DNA of 6,074 nt from Pseudomonadota bacterium (GTDB lineage: Bacteria > Pseudomonadota > Gammaproteobacteria > GCA-001735895), in NCBI GenBank assembly GCA_022545625.1, contig JACZQS010000159.1, forward strand, positions 1-6,074, written 5' to 3'. Both the position numbers and the translations under genes were made by a program. Below are positions 1 to 5,240 of the stretch, piece by piece. The notes under the pieces are model-generated. The model saw only the letters and a program-made list of their open reading frames with translations, ran no database searches and had not been told where the DNA came from. The first letter of the stretch is position 1, and every line of letters starts with the position of its first letter.

Positions 1-867
1 CTCGACTTCGCCCTCTGGAAGAAAGCCAAAGAGGGAGAGCCATCGTGGGAGAGCCCATGGGGGAACGGCCGGCCCGGATGGCATATAGAATGTTCCGTCA
101 TGAGCATGGCCCATCTGGGAGAAACCTTTGATATCCACGGAGGAGGGTTGGATCTTATATTCCCGCACCACGAAAATGAAATTGCCCAGTCAGAAGGTGC
201 AACAGGAAAAACCTTTGTCAATCTGTGGATGCACAATGGCTTTGTACGTGTTGATGAAGAGAAGATGTCCAAGTCATTGAACAACTTTTTTACTGTTCGC
301 GAAGTCCTGAAAAAATACAAGGCAGAAGAAATTCGTTTTTTCATTCTGGCAAGTCATTATCGTAGTCCGCTGAATTATGCACTGGCAAATCTGGATGAAG
401 CGAGATCAGCGCTGAAAGGTTTGTACACCTCGCTACGAGGCATAAGTACCAATGATGATGTTGATGAGGATTATTTGACACGATTTAATGAGGTCATGGA
501 CGATGATTTTAATACCCCGAAGGCTGTTGCCTTGTTGCATGAACTGGCCCATGAGATTAACCGAATCAAGGATAATGAACCGGCAGGGGTCCAAGAGGAA
601 AAGGCAAGAAAACTGGCGTCCACATTAAAAATGCTTGCCGGTATTTTAGGGTTTTTGCAGGATTCTCCTGAGGAGTTTTTGAAGCGTGGGGTTGGCACTG
701 ACGAATCAGGCCTGTCAGATGATGAAATTCAATCATTAGTAGAACAGCGTGAGCAGGCGAGAAAAGACAAAGATTTTGCAGAGGCCGACCGAATTCGTGA
801 TTTATTAACAAGTCAGGGAATTACCCTGGAAGACGCTGCAGAAGGAACAATCTGGCAGCGATCTTGA
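1..867 (+). CDS. cysS: Cysteinyl-tRNA synthetase, 5'-truncated by window edge
   Basis: Class I aminoacyl-tRNA synthetase that charges tRNA-Cys with cysteine in the cytoplasm. The reading frame is open from base 1 (first residues LDFALWKKAKEGEP) and ends at TGA 865-867, giving 288 residues. Visible signatures are GRPGWHIECS, whose Cys (91-93) corresponds to a zinc ligand of the E. coli enzyme. PHHENE (163-180) supplies the His and Glu zinc ligands, and the KMSKS loop lies at 262-276. The rest is the helical anticodon-binding part, ending in a charged helix and a short C-terminal tail. Measured from the zinc Cys, the tail is 257 residues against about 252 in E. coli, so the C-terminus is intact and roughly 175-180 N-terminal residues (with the HIGH motif) lie outside the window. 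The ATG at 100 is internal, not the start. No clear intrinsic terminator follows the stop codon. Confidence 0.97.
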   Translation, partial: LDFALWKKAKEGEPSWESPWGNGRPGWHIECSVMSMAHLGETFDIHGGGLDLIFPHHENEIAQSEGATGKTFVNLWMHNGFVRVDEEKMSKSLNNFFTVREVLKKYKAEEIRFFILASHYRSPLNYALANLDEARSALKGLYTSLRGISTNDDVDEDYLTRFNEVMDDDFNTPKAVALLHELAHEINRIKDNEPAGVQEEKARKLASTLKMLAGILGFLQDSPEEFLKRGVGTDESGLSDDEIQSLVEQREQARKDKDFAEADRIRDLLTSQGITLEDAAEGTIWQRS

Positions 868-915
868 TCTGTTCTGGTGTGCAAATCAGGATCCTTATCA
901 ATGCAAAAGTGGCAA

Positions 916-944
916 TTGACGCAAACTTGAGCGACGCGTATCAT
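916..944 (+). promoter_or_regulatory. Sigma70-type promoter for the tRNA cluster
   Basis: TTGACG (916-921) and TATCAT (939-944) are separated by exactly 17 bases, a strong match to the sigma70 consensus. The start of transcription would fall near 951, about 30 bases before tRNA-Pro. The bases just after the -10 box (CGCCGC, 945-950) form a GC-rich discriminator. In enterobacteria this is typical of stable-RNA promoters under stringent (ppGpp/DksA) control, so that regulation is inferred here. GCCGCT (946-951) and AGCGGC (959-964) can pair as a small hairpin around the start and early leader. No other strong site is seen between cysS and tRNA-Pro. Confidence 0.7.
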
Positions 945-982
945 CGCCGCTCCTGCTTAGCGGCAGGGTTTGGGAATTATGT

Positions 983-1059
983 CGGGGCATAGCGCAGCCT
1001 GGTAGCGCATCTGCTTTGGGAGCAGAGGGTCGGGAGTTCGAATCTCTCTGCCCCGACCA
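983..1059 (+). tRNA. tRNA-Pro (anticodon UGG)
   Basis: This is a complete 77-base cloverleaf. The acceptor stem CGGGGCA (983-989) pairs with TGCCCCG (1049-1055), followed by discriminator A and an encoded CCA (1057-1059). The anticodon stem TCTGC/GCAGA encloses the loop TTTGGGA with anticodon TGG at 1017-1019. The T arm GGGAG-TTCGAAT-CTCTC has one G-T pair. The UGG anticodon reads CCA and, with wobble modification, other proline codons. It is the first gene of the four-tRNA cluster and lies directly behind the promoter at 916-944. Part of its 3' end is repeated at 1195-1251. Confidence 0.97.
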
Positions 1060-1071
1060 AATTTAAATTAA

Positions 1072-1105
1072 ATCAGGCTCTCACAAGAAAGTGAGTCGGA
1101 TTTAT
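1072..1105 (+). other. Imperfect stem-loop just after tRNA-Pro
   Basis: AAATC near 1072 and GATTT near 1101-1105 can pair around an inner stem CTCAC/GTGAG with loop AAGAAA. The helix is interrupted by one mismatch, a G-T pair and a two-base bulge. It is followed by an AT-rich stretch rather than a clean T run. It could act as a weak terminator or a tRNA 3'-processing structure; neither can be decided from sequence alone. Confidence 0.35.
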
Positions 1106-1128
1106 TTAAATCTGATCGAGAAGGAGGG

Positions 1129-1230
1129 GAACCCCTTAAGGGGTTCACAAAACTGTAGGAACAAGTTTTGAACCGCCGTAGGCGGGCCTGAGAACGGAAG
1201 TTCGAAGGTAAAATACATGGATGTATTTTA
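1129..1230. repeat. Array of four closely spaced palindromes in the tRNA-Pro/tRNA-Arg spacer
   Basis: Four inverted repeats follow one another. The first is GAACCCCTTAAGGGGTTC (1129-1146), a perfect 18-base palindrome. The second is CAAAACT (1148-1154) with AGTTTTG (1164-1170) around a 9-base loop. The third is CCGCC (1173-1177) with GGCGG (1181-1185) around GTA. The fourth is a 10-bp AT-rich stem (1209-1218 with 1221-1230) around GG. No open reading frame of note is present. The layout looks like a small dispersed intergenic repeat of the kind common in gammaproteobacteria, where palindromes with a CATGGATG centre recur. That family link is recalled, not demonstrated here. The structures may also act in tRNA precursor processing or transcription termination. 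Confidence 0.6.
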
Positions 1231-1251
1231 TAAATCTCTCTGCTCCGATAA
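1195..1251 (+). pseudogene. Split remnant of a tRNA-Pro 3' end
   Basis: Bases 1195-1206 (CGGAAGTTCGAA) match tRNA-Pro 1031-1042 at 11 of 12 positions. After a 26-base insert (1207-1232) containing the palindrome around 1219, bases 1233-1251 (AATCTCTCTGCTCCGATAA) match tRNA-Pro 1041-1059 at 16 of 19. Eleven of these bases are identical in a row. The CCA end is lost (TAA) and no acceptor, D or anticodon arm is recognisable upstream, so this cannot be a working tRNA. It could be a decayed tandem copy of tRNA-Pro interrupted by a repeat, or the leftover of an att-type duplication of a tRNA 3' end. Confidence 0.55.
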
Positions 1252-1285
1252 TTTATTAAGTGTAGTCTAGTGTGACTTCAAATAT

Positions 1286-1362
1286 GCGCCTGTAGCTCAT
1301 TTGGATAGAGCATCGGCCTTCTAAGCCGAGGGTAGCAGGTTCGAATCCTGCCGGGCGTGCCA
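1286..1362 (+). tRNA. tRNA-Arg (anticodon UCU)
   Basis: This is a complete 77-base cloverleaf starting GCGCCTG and ending with an encoded CCA at 1360-1362. The acceptor arms GCGCCTG/CGGGCGT pair with a G-T at the 1-72 position and a T-G inside; the discriminator is G (1359). The anticodon stem TCGGC/GCCGA encloses CTTCTAA with anticodon TCT at 1320-1322. The T arm is GCAGG-TTCGAAT-CCTGC. It reads the AGA/AGG arginine codons. The terminal G-T pair is a small oddity; the E. coli counterpart has G-C there. It lies only 8 bases before tRNA-His and so shares a precursor with it. Confidence 0.96.
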
Positions 1363-1370
1363 TTATTTAT

Positions 1371-1447
1371 GGTGGGCGTAGCTCAGTTGGTAGAGTGCAA
1401 GATTGTGATTCTTGTTGTCGTGGGTTCGATCCCCATCGTCCACCCCA
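1371..1447 (+). tRNA. tRNA-His (anticodon GUG)
   Basis: The cloverleaf has anticodon GTG at 1405-1407 in the loop TTGTGAT, with stem CAAGA/TCTTG. The gene encodes the extra 5' G (G-1, base 1371), which faces C73 (1444). This is the identity element that histidyl-tRNA synthetase requires, and it sets the 5' boundary one base before the ordinary acceptor stem GTGGGCG (1372-1378). CCA is encoded at 1445-1447. The T arm is GTGGG-TTCGATC-CCCAT, with one G-T pair. It follows tRNA-Arg after 8 bases. Confidence 0.96.
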
Positions 1448-1479
1448 TTTTCCTGGTGCCTGGGGACAGGCGCCGAAAA
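1448..1479 (+). other. Strong spacer hairpin between tRNA-His and tRNA-Leu
   Basis: GGTGCCTG (1455-1462) and CAGGCGCC (1467-1474) form an 8-bp stem with one wobble pair and a GGGA tetraloop. TTTTC (1448-1452) and GAAAA (1475-1479) extend it past a two-base bulge. No T run follows on the + strand, so it does not look like an intrinsic terminator. A role in tRNA precursor folding or in protecting a 3' end is possible. The rest of this roughly 100-base spacer (1480-1547) holds nothing I can assign. Confidence 0.5.
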
Positions 1480-1547
1480 AGTTCGAATGGAACGCCGATA
1501 AGAGCACCGGGTAATCCATTCTTTAGCTCGTTGAAAGTGAGTTATTT

Positions 1548-1631
1548 GCGAAAGTGGCGGAATTGGTAGACGCGCCAGATTTAGGTTCTGGTATCTTTGA
1601 TGTGAGAGTTCGAGTCTCTCCTTTCGCACCA
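1548..1631 (+). tRNA. tRNA-Leu (anticodon UAG)
   Basis: This is an 84-base class II tRNA with a long variable arm, as expected for leucine. The acceptor stem GCGAAAG (1548-1554) pairs perfectly with CTTTCGC (1621-1627), followed by discriminator A and an encoded CCA (1629-1631). The anticodon stem CCAGA/TCTGG encloses TTTAGGT with anticodon TAG at 1582-1584. The T arm is GAGAG-TTCGAGT-CTCTC. It reads CUA and, by wobble, other CUN codons. The last two bases of the CCA and the next bases can form a small ACCAG/CTGGT hairpin (1628-1642) without a T run. A clean stop of transcription before tig is therefore not evident. Confidence 0.97.
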
Positions 1632-1689
1632 GTTTGTCTGGTAATTTAATTGATCTAGTCTAGTTTCAGTCAGTAGCTGCGGAATAAAG

Positions 1690-1701
1690 TCGCTTTAGCG
1701 A
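1690..1701 (+). other. Small palindrome upstream of tig
   Basis: TCGCT-TT-AGCGA forms a 5-bp hairpin 18 bases before the tig start codon. It lies in the tig leader whichever promoter is used. The 88-base gap between tRNA-Leu and tig has no convincing -35/-10 pair and only a weak ribosome-binding sequence (GAG at 1709-1711). tig may therefore be read partly from the tRNA promoter or from a poorly matching one. Confidence 0.3.
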
Positions 1702-1719
1702 AAATCACGAGATTTCAAT

Positions 1720-3027
1720 ATGCAAGTATCAGTAGAATCCCTCGATGGCCTGGAACGCCGAATGACTGTCCAGGTTCCCTCTGACGTTGTCACCCTGGCG
1801 GTCGAGAAAAAACTTAACGATTTAAGAAAAACGATAAAAATCGATGGTTTTCGGCCAGGTAAGGTACCCCTCAAGGTGGTACAACAAAAATTTGGCAGTC
1901 ATGTGCGTCAGGAAGTCATCGATGATGTCATCGAATCATCGTATGCGGAAGCCCTGGCCCAGGAGAAAATCCGACCCGCGGGTGTGCCGAATATCGAGTC
2001 AGTCGAATCCGAAGACAAGGAGAATATGTCTTATACCGCGGTTTTCGAAATTTATCCGGAAATTAAAGAAATCAAACTCGAATCAATCAAAATTGAAAAA
2101 CCTGTAGTCGAAATCACCGATGACGATTTAGAGGCAGTGATCCAGAAACTGCGTGAGCAACGCAAGGTCTGGTCTGAAGTTAGCCGTGCCGCGGGTAAAG
2201 GCGACCAGGTGTTGGTCGATTTTGAAGGTAGAATTGACGGTGAAATATTTGCTGGCGGGACCGGTAAAGATATGGCCGTAGAGATTGGCGCCGGATCGAT
2301 GCTGGCTGAATTTGAAGAAGGGCTCGAAGGTATGGCCAGCGGCGAGGAGAAGGCGGTTGTGGTTAATTTCCCCGACGATTACCACGGTAAGGACGTTGCC
2401 GGCAAGAAAGCCGAGTTTAGCCTCAAAGCCACCAGGGTATCGGAGGGGCGCTTGCCCGAAATTGATGAAGAATTCGCCAAAGCTTATGGTATCGAAGACG
2501 GCGATCTGGATAAATTTCGGGTGGATGTTCGTGCTAATATGGAAAAGGAGATTAGTCAAAAGGTAAAGACGAAACTAAAAAATGCTGTGATGACCGGGTT
2601 GCTCGAAAAAAATAAGGTGATTGCGCCTTCGGCCCTGGTTGCTGAAGAAGTTAAATCACTGAAGCAGCAGGCGATTCAGCGTATGGGGCAGGACCCCAAG
2701 ACTTTCGATAACGATAGTCTGCCCGATGACAGGTTCGAAGAAGAAGCAGGTAATCGGGTTCGGCTCGGGCTACTGGTTGGGGAATTGATCAAGAGAGAAA
2801 ATATTGAACTGGATAATAGTTTATTCGAATCGACCCTGGCTGAAATGACCGCTTCATACGAACAACCGGATCAGGTGCTGGAATTTTACCGTCAAAACCA
2901 GAAAGCTCGCAAAAGTCTGGAAGGAATGGTACTTGAAGATCAGGTAGTCAGTCACATATTGGATAAAGCGAAGGTCACCGAAAAGCAATTCAGTTTCGAA
3001 GAAATGACGAATACACAAACTAACTAG
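1720..3027 (+). CDS. tig: Trigger factor, ribosome-associated chaperone and peptidyl-prolyl isomerase
   Basis: Trigger factor binds near the exit of the ribosomal tunnel and shields nascent chains. At 435 residues it is close to the E. coli length (432). The start MQVSVESLDGLERRM aligns with the conserved N-terminus, which supports the ATG at 1720 despite a weak Shine-Dalgarno. Residues 1 to ~115 form the ribosome-binding domain with the signature GFRPGKVP at 43-50; the E. coli FRK docking loop reads FRP here. An FKBP-type isomerase domain lies at about 161-241 (GDQVLVDFEGRIDGE to FSLKATRV). The remaining residues are the helical C-terminal arms that form the chaperone cradle. The C-terminus lacks any membrane segment. 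clpP follows after 11 bases, so the two are probably co-transcribed, a common arrangement that couples folding of new chains to proteolysis. Confidence 0.97.
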   Translation: MQVSVESLDGLERRMTVQVPSDVVTLAVEKKLNDLRKTIKIDGFRPGKVPLKVVQQKFGSHVRQEVIDDVIESSYAEALAQEKIRPAGVPNIESVESEDKENMSYTAVFEIYPEIKEIKLESIKIEKPVVEITDDDLEAVIQKLREQRKVWSEVSRAAGKGDQVLVDFEGRIDGEIFAGGTGKDMAVEIGAGSMLAEFEEGLEGMASGEEKAVVVNFPDDYHGKDVAGKKAEFSLKATRVSEGRLPEIDEEFAKAYGIEDGDLDKFRVDVRANMEKEISQKVKTKLKNAVMTGLLEKNKVIAPSALVAEEVKSLKQQAIQRMGQDPKTFDNDSLPDDRFEEEAGNRVRLGLLVGELIKRENIELDNSLFESTLAEMTASYEQPDQVLEFYRQNQKARKSLEGMVLEDQVVSHILDKAKVTEKQFSFEEMTNTQTN

Positions 3028-3028
3028 C

Positions 3029-3032
3029 AGGA
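3029..3032 (+). promoter_or_regulatory. Ribosome binding site of clpP
   Basis: AGGA begins two bases after the tig stop codon and ends 6 bases before the clpP ATG at 3039. This supports that start and suggests translation of clpP by ribosomes finishing tig. Confidence 0.7.
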
Positions 3033-3038
3033 ACCCAT

Positions 3039-3710
3039 ATGAGCGATTATAACGGCCGTGCTGGAATAGCCTCAACCTACCAGCTTAGCGACGATCTACG
3101 GGCCAATCTTGTGCCAATGGTGGTCGAACAATCAGCCCGCGGTGAAAGGGCTTACGATATTTACTCACGTCTGTTAAAGGAACGTGTAATATTTGTAGTA
3201 GGCACGATCGAAGACCATATGGCGAATTTAATTGTGGCACAGCTACTGTTCCTTGAGTCAGAAAATCCAGACAAGGATATCTCGCTATACATTAATAGTC
3301 CCGGTGGAGCAATTTCGGCAGGTCTTGCTATCTATGACACGATGCAATTTATACAACCCGACGTCAGTACACTTTGCACCGGCCAGGCGGCCAGTATGGG
3401 GGCCATCTTACTCGCCGGTGGTGCTGCCGGTAAACGTTACGGGTTACCGCATACCCGGATTATGCTGCACCAGCCCATGGGCGGCTTCCAGGGTCAGGCC
3501 ACCGATTTCGAAATTCATGCCCGGGAAATATTGGCGGCACGTACCCGTTTAAATCAATTGTTAGCCAGGCACACGGGTAAAAAGGAGTCTGTGATAGAGA
3601 GGGATACCGAACGCGATAATTTCATGAGCGCGGAGGAGTCGGTCGAATACGGGTTGATTGATCAGGTTTTGACTTCGCGTACCGAGACTGAGGAATTACC
3701 TAAAAAGTAA
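3039..3710 (+). CDS. clpP: ATP-dependent Clp protease, proteolytic subunit ClpP
   Basis: Serine protease that assembles as a double heptamer with an enclosed chamber and degrades proteins fed by ClpX. The 223 residues carry the full catalytic triad: Ser119 in GQAASMG, His144 in MLHQPMGG, and Asp193 in DTERDNFM. The spacings of 25 and 49 residues equal those of E. coli ClpP (111/136/185). NSPGG (86-90), the oxyanion-hole strand region, is present. The mature enzyme probably begins around residues 22-24 before LVPMVVEQ, so the propeptide is about 21-23 residues, longer than the 14 of E. coli. The C-terminal tail TETEELPKK extends slightly beyond the core. It is translationally close to tig upstream; clpX follows after 80 bases. 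Confidence 0.98.
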   Translation: MSDYNGRAGIASTYQLSDDLRANLVPMVVEQSARGERAYDIYSRLLKERVIFVVGTIEDHMANLIVAQLLFLESENPDKDISLYINSPGGAISAGLAIYDTMQFIQPDVSTLCTGQAASMGAILLAGGAAGKRYGLPHTRIMLHQPMGGFQGQATDFEIHAREILAARTRLNQLLARHTGKKESVIERDTERDNFMSAEESVEYGLIDQVLTSRTETEELPKK

Positions 3711-3719
3711 AATTTTCAG

Positions 3720-3748
3720 TTGTACTTGCGGGTTTGGTCTAATATTAT
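3720..3748 (+). promoter_or_regulatory. Candidate sigma70-type promoter for clpX
   Basis: TTGTAC (3720-3725) and TATTAT (3743-3748) are separated by 17 bases and lie entirely in the clpP-clpX gap. The start of transcription would be near 3755, leaving a leader of about 35 bases. clpX of E. coli is also known to have a promoter of its own in addition to read-through from clpP. No intrinsic terminator is seen after clpP, so both routes are likely. Confidence 0.55.
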
Positions 3749-3768
3749 CAGATCAGGACCATGATCTG
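3749..3768 (+). other. Inverted repeat at the expected clpX transcription start
   Basis: CAGATCA (3749-3755) and TGATCTG (3762-3768) form a 7-bp inverted repeat around GGACCA, directly after the -10 box of the candidate promoter. There is no T run behind it, so it is not a typical terminator. It could be an operator or a hairpin in the clpX leader; the regulator, if any, is unknown. Confidence 0.45.
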
Positions 3769-3790
3769 GCTCTAGGCATCGGTATTAGAA

Positions 3791-5065
3791 ATGAGTGACG
3801 ACAAGTCGAATAGTAAAGACGAGAAGCTTTTATACTGCTCTTTTTGTGGTAAAAGCCAGCACGAAGTACGGAAACTGATCGCTGGACCATCGGTCTTTAT
3901 TTGTGATGAATGCGTTGATCTTTGCAACGATATTATCCGCGAAGAGATAAACGAAAAAGGCGAGGATTCGGAAAGCAAGTTACCCATCCCGCAAGAAATT
4001 TATCAGGTTCTGGACGAGTATGTGATAGGCCAGGATCGTGCCAAGAAGGTATTATCGGTTGCGGTTTACAACCACTACAAACGCCTCGAAGTAGGCCATA
4101 TCAAGGACGATATCGAACTTTCCAAGAGTAATATCCTGTTAATTGGCCCTACTGGGTCGGGCAAGACACTGCTCGCTGAAACACTTGCGCGTTTATTGAA
4201 TGTTCCGTTTGCGATTGCCGATGCGACTACCTTGACCGAGGCCGGTTATGTCGGTGAAGACGTAGAGAATATCATTCAGAAATTACTCCAAAAATGTGAT
4301 TACGATGTCGAGAAAGCGCAAACCGGTATTGTATACATCGACGAGATCGACAAGATTTCGCGAAAATCTGACAACCCGTCGATTACCCGGGATGTATCTG
4401 GCGAAGGCGTGCAACAGGCCTTATTGAAGTTGATCGAAGGTACGATAGCCTCTGTACCGCCGCAGGGAGGCCGTAAGCACCCACAACAGGAGTTTTTGCA
4501 GGTAGATACGGACAAGATCCTGTTTGTCTGCGGTGGCGCATTCTCCGGACTTGACAAGATTATTCTGGAGCGCTCAGATAAGGGTGGCATTGGCTTCGGC
4601 GCCAGTGTGAAAAGTAAGGATAAAGAAAGTTTGTTCGGGGAGGTTATCTGTAATGTAGAACCCGAGGACCTGATTAAATATGGTTTGATTCCAGAGTTTG
4701 TCGGGCGCCTGCCAGTGGTGACAACACTAGAGGAACTTGATGAAGATGCGCTGGTGAAAATCCTGACAGAGCCGAAAAATGCGATTACCAAGCAATATCA
4801 AAAAATGTTTGAAATCGAGGGAACTGAAATCGAGTTTCGTCCCGACTCGCTAAACGCAGTGGCGATAAAAGCGATGAAAAGAAAAACAGGCGCTCGCGGC
4901 TTACGTACGATACTGGAAAATACCCTGCTCGATATCATGTATGATTTGCCGGCAATGGAAAATGTCAGTAAAATAGTGGTAGATGCTGCGGTAATAGAAG
5001 GAAATGCCCAGCCTTATGTGATCTATGAGGGTGGCGAAATGCAGCGAGTTGCGTCTGACGACTAG
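3791..5065 (+). CDS. clpX: ATP-dependent unfoldase ClpX, regulatory subunit of ClpXP
   Basis: AAA+ hexamer that recognises tagged proteins, unfolds them and threads them into ClpP. The protein has 424 residues, the same as E. coli. The N-terminal zinc-binding domain shows C16, C19, C38 and C41 (CSFC/CDEC). The AAA+ module has Walker A GPTGSGKT (119-126), pore-1 loop GYVGED (152-157), Walker B with D184 E185, the RKH loop (228-230) and the ClpP-contacting IGF loop (267-269). The sensor-2 arginine lies in GARGLR (R370). All key residues sit at or within one position of their E. coli numbers. The start at 3791 is supported by this alignment, although the Shine-Dalgarno is weak. It is probably expressed both from its own promoter and by read-through from tig-clpP. 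Confidence 0.98.
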   Translation: MSDDKSNSKDEKLLYCSFCGKSQHEVRKLIAGPSVFICDECVDLCNDIIREEINEKGEDSESKLPIPQEIYQVLDEYVIGQDRAKKVLSVAVYNHYKRLEVGHIKDDIELSKSNILLIGPTGSGKTLLAETLARLLNVPFAIADATTLTEAGYVGEDVENIIQKLLQKCDYDVEKAQTGIVYIDEIDKISRKSDNPSITRDVSGEGVQQALLKLIEGTIASVPPQGGRKHPQQEFLQVDTDKILFVCGGAFSGLDKIILERSDKGGIGFGASVKSKDKESLFGEVICNVEPEDLIKYGLIPEFVGRLPVVTTLEELDEDALVKILTEPKNAITKQYQKMFEIEGTEIEFRPDSLNAVAIKAMKRKTGARGLRTILENTLLDIMYDLPAMENVSKIVVDAAVIEGNAQPYVIYEGGEMQRVASDD

Positions 5066-5082
5066 TGTTGTTTTTATAAGGT

Positions 5083-5151
5083 CCGGGTCATCGCTTGCGC
5101 GGCGTGTCTCGGCCCGGGGCGTCTACTATGGTTGCGGTCAGTCGCTCCCCG
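5083..5151 (+). other. GC-rich foldable segment after clpX
   Basis: This segment is much richer in GC than its surroundings. CCGGG (5083-5087) can pair with CCCGG (5113-5117). Alternatively, CGGGGCG (5115-5121) can pair with CG-CCCCG (5143-5151, two-base bulge). The two helices share bases 5115-5117 and exclude each other. No T run follows either helix, so neither is a clear intrinsic terminator for clpX. The gap from here to the lon promoter (5152-5210) is AT-rich and contains a weaker promoter-like TATACT (5197-5202) without a well-spaced -35. Confidence 0.4.
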
Positions 5152-5211
5152 AAGCTCTAAATCTGTCATTATCAAATTGAAATAGCAGTCGTAGTCTATA
5201 CTTATCGTTAT

Positions 5212-5240
5212 TTCCAGCCCTTGCCAGGGTTGAAATGGAA
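5212..5240. promoter_or_regulatory. Inverted repeat overlapping the lon -35 box
   Basis: AGCCCT (5216-5221) and AGGGTT (5226-5231) form a 6-bp stem with one G-T pair around TGCC. TTCCA (5212-5216) mirrors TGGAA (5236-5240) further out. The repeat overlaps the TTGAAA box at 5230-5235, the position expected of an operator. No known regulator site is recognised with confidence. Confidence 0.3.

Noticed and set aside
1129..1146. Perfect palindrome as an intrinsic terminator for tRNA-Pro
   Set aside because: It is not followed by a T run (next bases are ACAAAACTG), so I kept it only as part of the palindrome array.
1129..1230. CRISPR array
   Set aside because: The palindromes differ in sequence, there is no repeated unit with spacers, and no cas gene is present.
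1247..1252. GATAAT as a -10 box for a separate tRNA-Arg promoter
   Set aside because: No acceptable -35 hexamer lies 16-18 bases upstream, and the bases overlap the tRNA-Pro remnant.
1357..1629. Open frames on both strands across the tRNA-His/tRNA-Leu region (70 and 88 codons)
   Set aside because: They run through tRNA genes, have no ribosome-binding site and resemble no protein family. Translated tRNA clusters often give such false proteins.
2128..2559. 143-codon open frame on the minus strand within tig
   Set aside because: It lies wholly inside the well-supported trigger factor gene and shows no recognisable domain or start signal.
4300..4791. 163-codon serine-rich open frame on the minus strand within clpX
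   Set aside because: It is antisense to the conserved AAA+ core. The serine richness comes from reverse reading of common codons, and no start signal is visible.
5177..5202. Additional lon promoter TTGAAA...TATACT
   Set aside because: The spacer is only 14 bases, too short for sigma70, and no sigma32 -10 element is present. The site at 5230-5259 is far better.
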